From positions 248,001 to 312,000 of the forward strand of contig NZ_VLNY01000004.1 of NCBI RefSeq assembly GCF_008297975.1: a DNA stretch of 64,000 nt, read 5' to 3'. A program made the translations under genes and the position numbers. How positions within the stretch are numbered: position 1 is the first letter of the stretch; every line of letters begins with the position of its first letter. This stretch comes from Antrihabitans cavernicola. GTDB taxonomy: Bacteria > Actinomycetota > Actinomycetes > Mycobacteriales > Mycobacteriaceae. Below the pieces are notes generated by a model, which searched no databases, was not told the DNA's origin, and saw only the letters and a list, made by a program, of their open reading frames with translations. Positions 62,927 through 64,000 of the stretch are shown here, in pieces.

Positions 62927-63664
62927 GTGAATGTAGAACCGCAGATTCAGGCAAGGCTGCTCGAACTCGCCGCAGCCGATACCGAGCTGTCGCAGATCGC
63001 ACACCGTCGAAAGACCCTGCCGGAGCAGCAGGAGATGGACCGGCTGCAGGTGGAGCGCGCCGAGCGCAAGGACGCCGCTGTGACCGTCCAGATCGCGATG
63101 GACGATCTGGATCGCGATATTCGCAAGCTCGAAGGTGAAGTGGACGCCGTGCGCAAGCGCGAGGAGCGGGATCGCACGATGCTGCAGAGCGGCTCGGTGG
63201 GTGCGAAGCAGCTCTCCGAATTGCAGCACGAGTTGGGCACTCTGGAACGACGTCAGGCCAACCTCGAGGACGAACTCCTCGAAGTGATGGAACGGCGCGA
63301 AGCATCCGAGGCAGACCAGCAGCATGCCGGTGCCCAGCTCAGCCACATCGACGATCAGCTCATCGATGTGCAGCGCAGGCGCGACGACGCGGTCGCCGAT
63401 CTCGATACTGCTGAAAACCGCTGCACCGCTGATCGTTCCGCGCTCGCGGGTGAGTTCCCGGTCGAGCTGATGGCCATCTACGACCGGCAGGTCGGCCTGC
63501 ACGGAAGTGGTGCCGCGTTGCTGCGGGCGCGGCGGTGCGGTGCGTGTCGGATCGAGCTCGATCGCGGCGAGATCTCCCGCATCGCAGGCACTGCGCCGGA
63601 AGTCGTCGTTCGCTGCCCCGAGTGCGGTGCGATCTTGGTGCGTACCAAGGAATCGGGGCTGTGA
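62927..63664 (+). CDS. Coiled-coil zinc-ribbon protein
   Basis: 245-residue protein: a long antiparallel coiled coil (about residues 10-175, rich in Glu, Arg, Leu heptads) and a C-terminal zinc ribbon with CGAC and CPEC pairs. Orthologue of Rv2229c; relatives are proposed to act with tRNA- or RNase-H-linked proteins. GTG start follows 88 bp after NIF3. Probably nucleic-acid or protein-scaffold binding; function unknown. Confidence 0.9.
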   Translation: MNVEPQIQARLLELAAADTELSQIAHRRKTLPEQQEMDRLQVERAERKDAAVTVQIAMDDLDRDIRKLEGEVDAVRKREERDRTMLQSGSVGAKQLSELQHELGTLERRQANLEDELLEVMERREASEADQQHAGAQLSHIDDQLIDVQRRRDDAVADLDTAENRCTADRSALAGEFPVELMAIYDRQVGLHGSGAALLRARRCGACRIELDRGEISRIAGTAPEVVVRCPECGAILVRTKESGL

Positions 63665-64000
63665 CCGGTTCGCACGGTGTGGAGCGTGTGATCGTCGAGG
63701 CCGACGGTGGCTCGCGCGGCAATCCCGGTGCTGCTGGGTACGGTGCTGTCGTATTGGCCGCCGACGATCGCGTCGTTCTTGCGGAACGCAAGGACAGCAT
63801 CGGTACGGCCACCAACAACGTCGCTGAATATCGCGGTCTCATCGCAGGATTGACCGCCGCAGCCGAGTTGGGCGCACGCGAAGTGGACGTGCGAATGGAT
63901 TCCAAACTCGTCGTCGAACAGATGTCGGGACGCTGGAAGATCAAGCATCCGGACATGATTCCGCTCGCCGACGAAGCTCGCCTGCTGGTGCGGCAATTCG
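63661..64000 (+). CDS. RNase H-like protein (probable RNase H/acid phosphatase fusion), 3' truncated
   Basis: Only the first 113 residues are in the window. They form a class I RNase H fold: VIVEADGGSRGNPGAAGYG (first Asp), NNVAEYRGLIAGL (Glu) and MDSKLVVEQMSG (second Asp). In M. tuberculosis the equivalent Rv2228c is a bifunctional RNase H with a CobC-like phosphatase domain; the rest here lies beyond the right edge. GTG start overlaps the zinc-ribbon stop. Confidence 0.9.
   Translation, partial: MTGSHGVERVIVEADGGSRGNPGAAGYGAVVLAADDRVVLAERKDSIGTATNNVAEYRGLIAGLTAAAELGAREVDVRMDSKLVVEQMSGRWKIKHPDMIPLADEARLLVRQF

Overview
The window is a high-GC actinobacterial chromosome segment, most consistent with a mycolic-acid-making member of the Nocardiaceae (Rhodococcus or Rhodococcoides type). 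The evidence is the mabR-fabD-acpM-kasA-accD6 mycolate FAS-II operon, the homodimeric aceE beside it, the DUF3052/ahpE pair, and the block cobD-SURF1-ptpA-HAD-cobC-NIF3-zinc ribbon-RNase H. The parts flanking 36.5-57.7 kb follow the Mycobacterium tuberculosis Rv2228c-Rv2242 gene order.

Layout. 1-1690: a two-component system cut by the left edge. 1696-3689: phosphotriesterase-like hydrolase and carboxymuconolactone decarboxylase-like gene, divergent from a CGNR-type regulator, with two palindromes between them. 3766-9655: DUF218 protein, dgt, VOC protein, an HNH/DUF222 (13E12-type) protein and dnaG. 9657-10942: a YtxH-like protein, tRNA-Asn, and a CPBP protease whose reading frame runs antisense through the tRNA. 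11043-15233: an aminophosphonate-type catabolic cluster (FAD oxidase, phosphonatase-like HAD, OPA/MFS transporter, GntR regulator). 15380-19982: diguanylate cyclase, DUF574 methyltransferase, CAU-reading tRNA (anticodon CAT), secreted transglycosylase with a structured leader, and two unknown proteins. 20112-26514: fused pabAB, DinB-like protein, NDMA-type alcohol dehydrogenase behind a KstR-like box, serine hydrolase, DUF3145. 26569-35126: mycolate FAS-II operon, mabR and aceE. 35452-36490: DUF3052, ahpE, tRNA-Val.

36.5-57.7 kb is about 21 kb of accessory genes lying between ahpE and cobD, which are near neighbours in M. tuberculosis. It holds a response regulator with a histidine kinase fused in frame to a DUF4153/4173 membrane protein; a secreted hydrophobic protein; an SDR; a type VII secretion-like trio (EspC-like, DUF1023 hydrolase, YbaB-like); a GlxA-type regulator; metallo-hydrolase; quinone oxidoreductase; aldR/ald; an SDR-ECF41 sigma operon with a matching ECF41 promoter; and a five-gene operon (MMPL exporter, two KAS III-like enzymes, asparagine-synthetase-like amidotransferase, cytochrome P450) that looks like an uncharacterised specialised-metabolite cluster. 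57.8-64 kb returns to conserved order (cobD to RNase H, cut by the right edge).

The most original items are the KAS III pair cluster (one partner appears to have lost its catalytic His), the ECF41 operon with its own promoter, the aminophosphonate cluster, the kinase-membrane protein fusion with an internal ribosome binding site, and the CPBP/tRNA antisense overlap. No CRISPR array, prophage, IS element or integrase was recognised.
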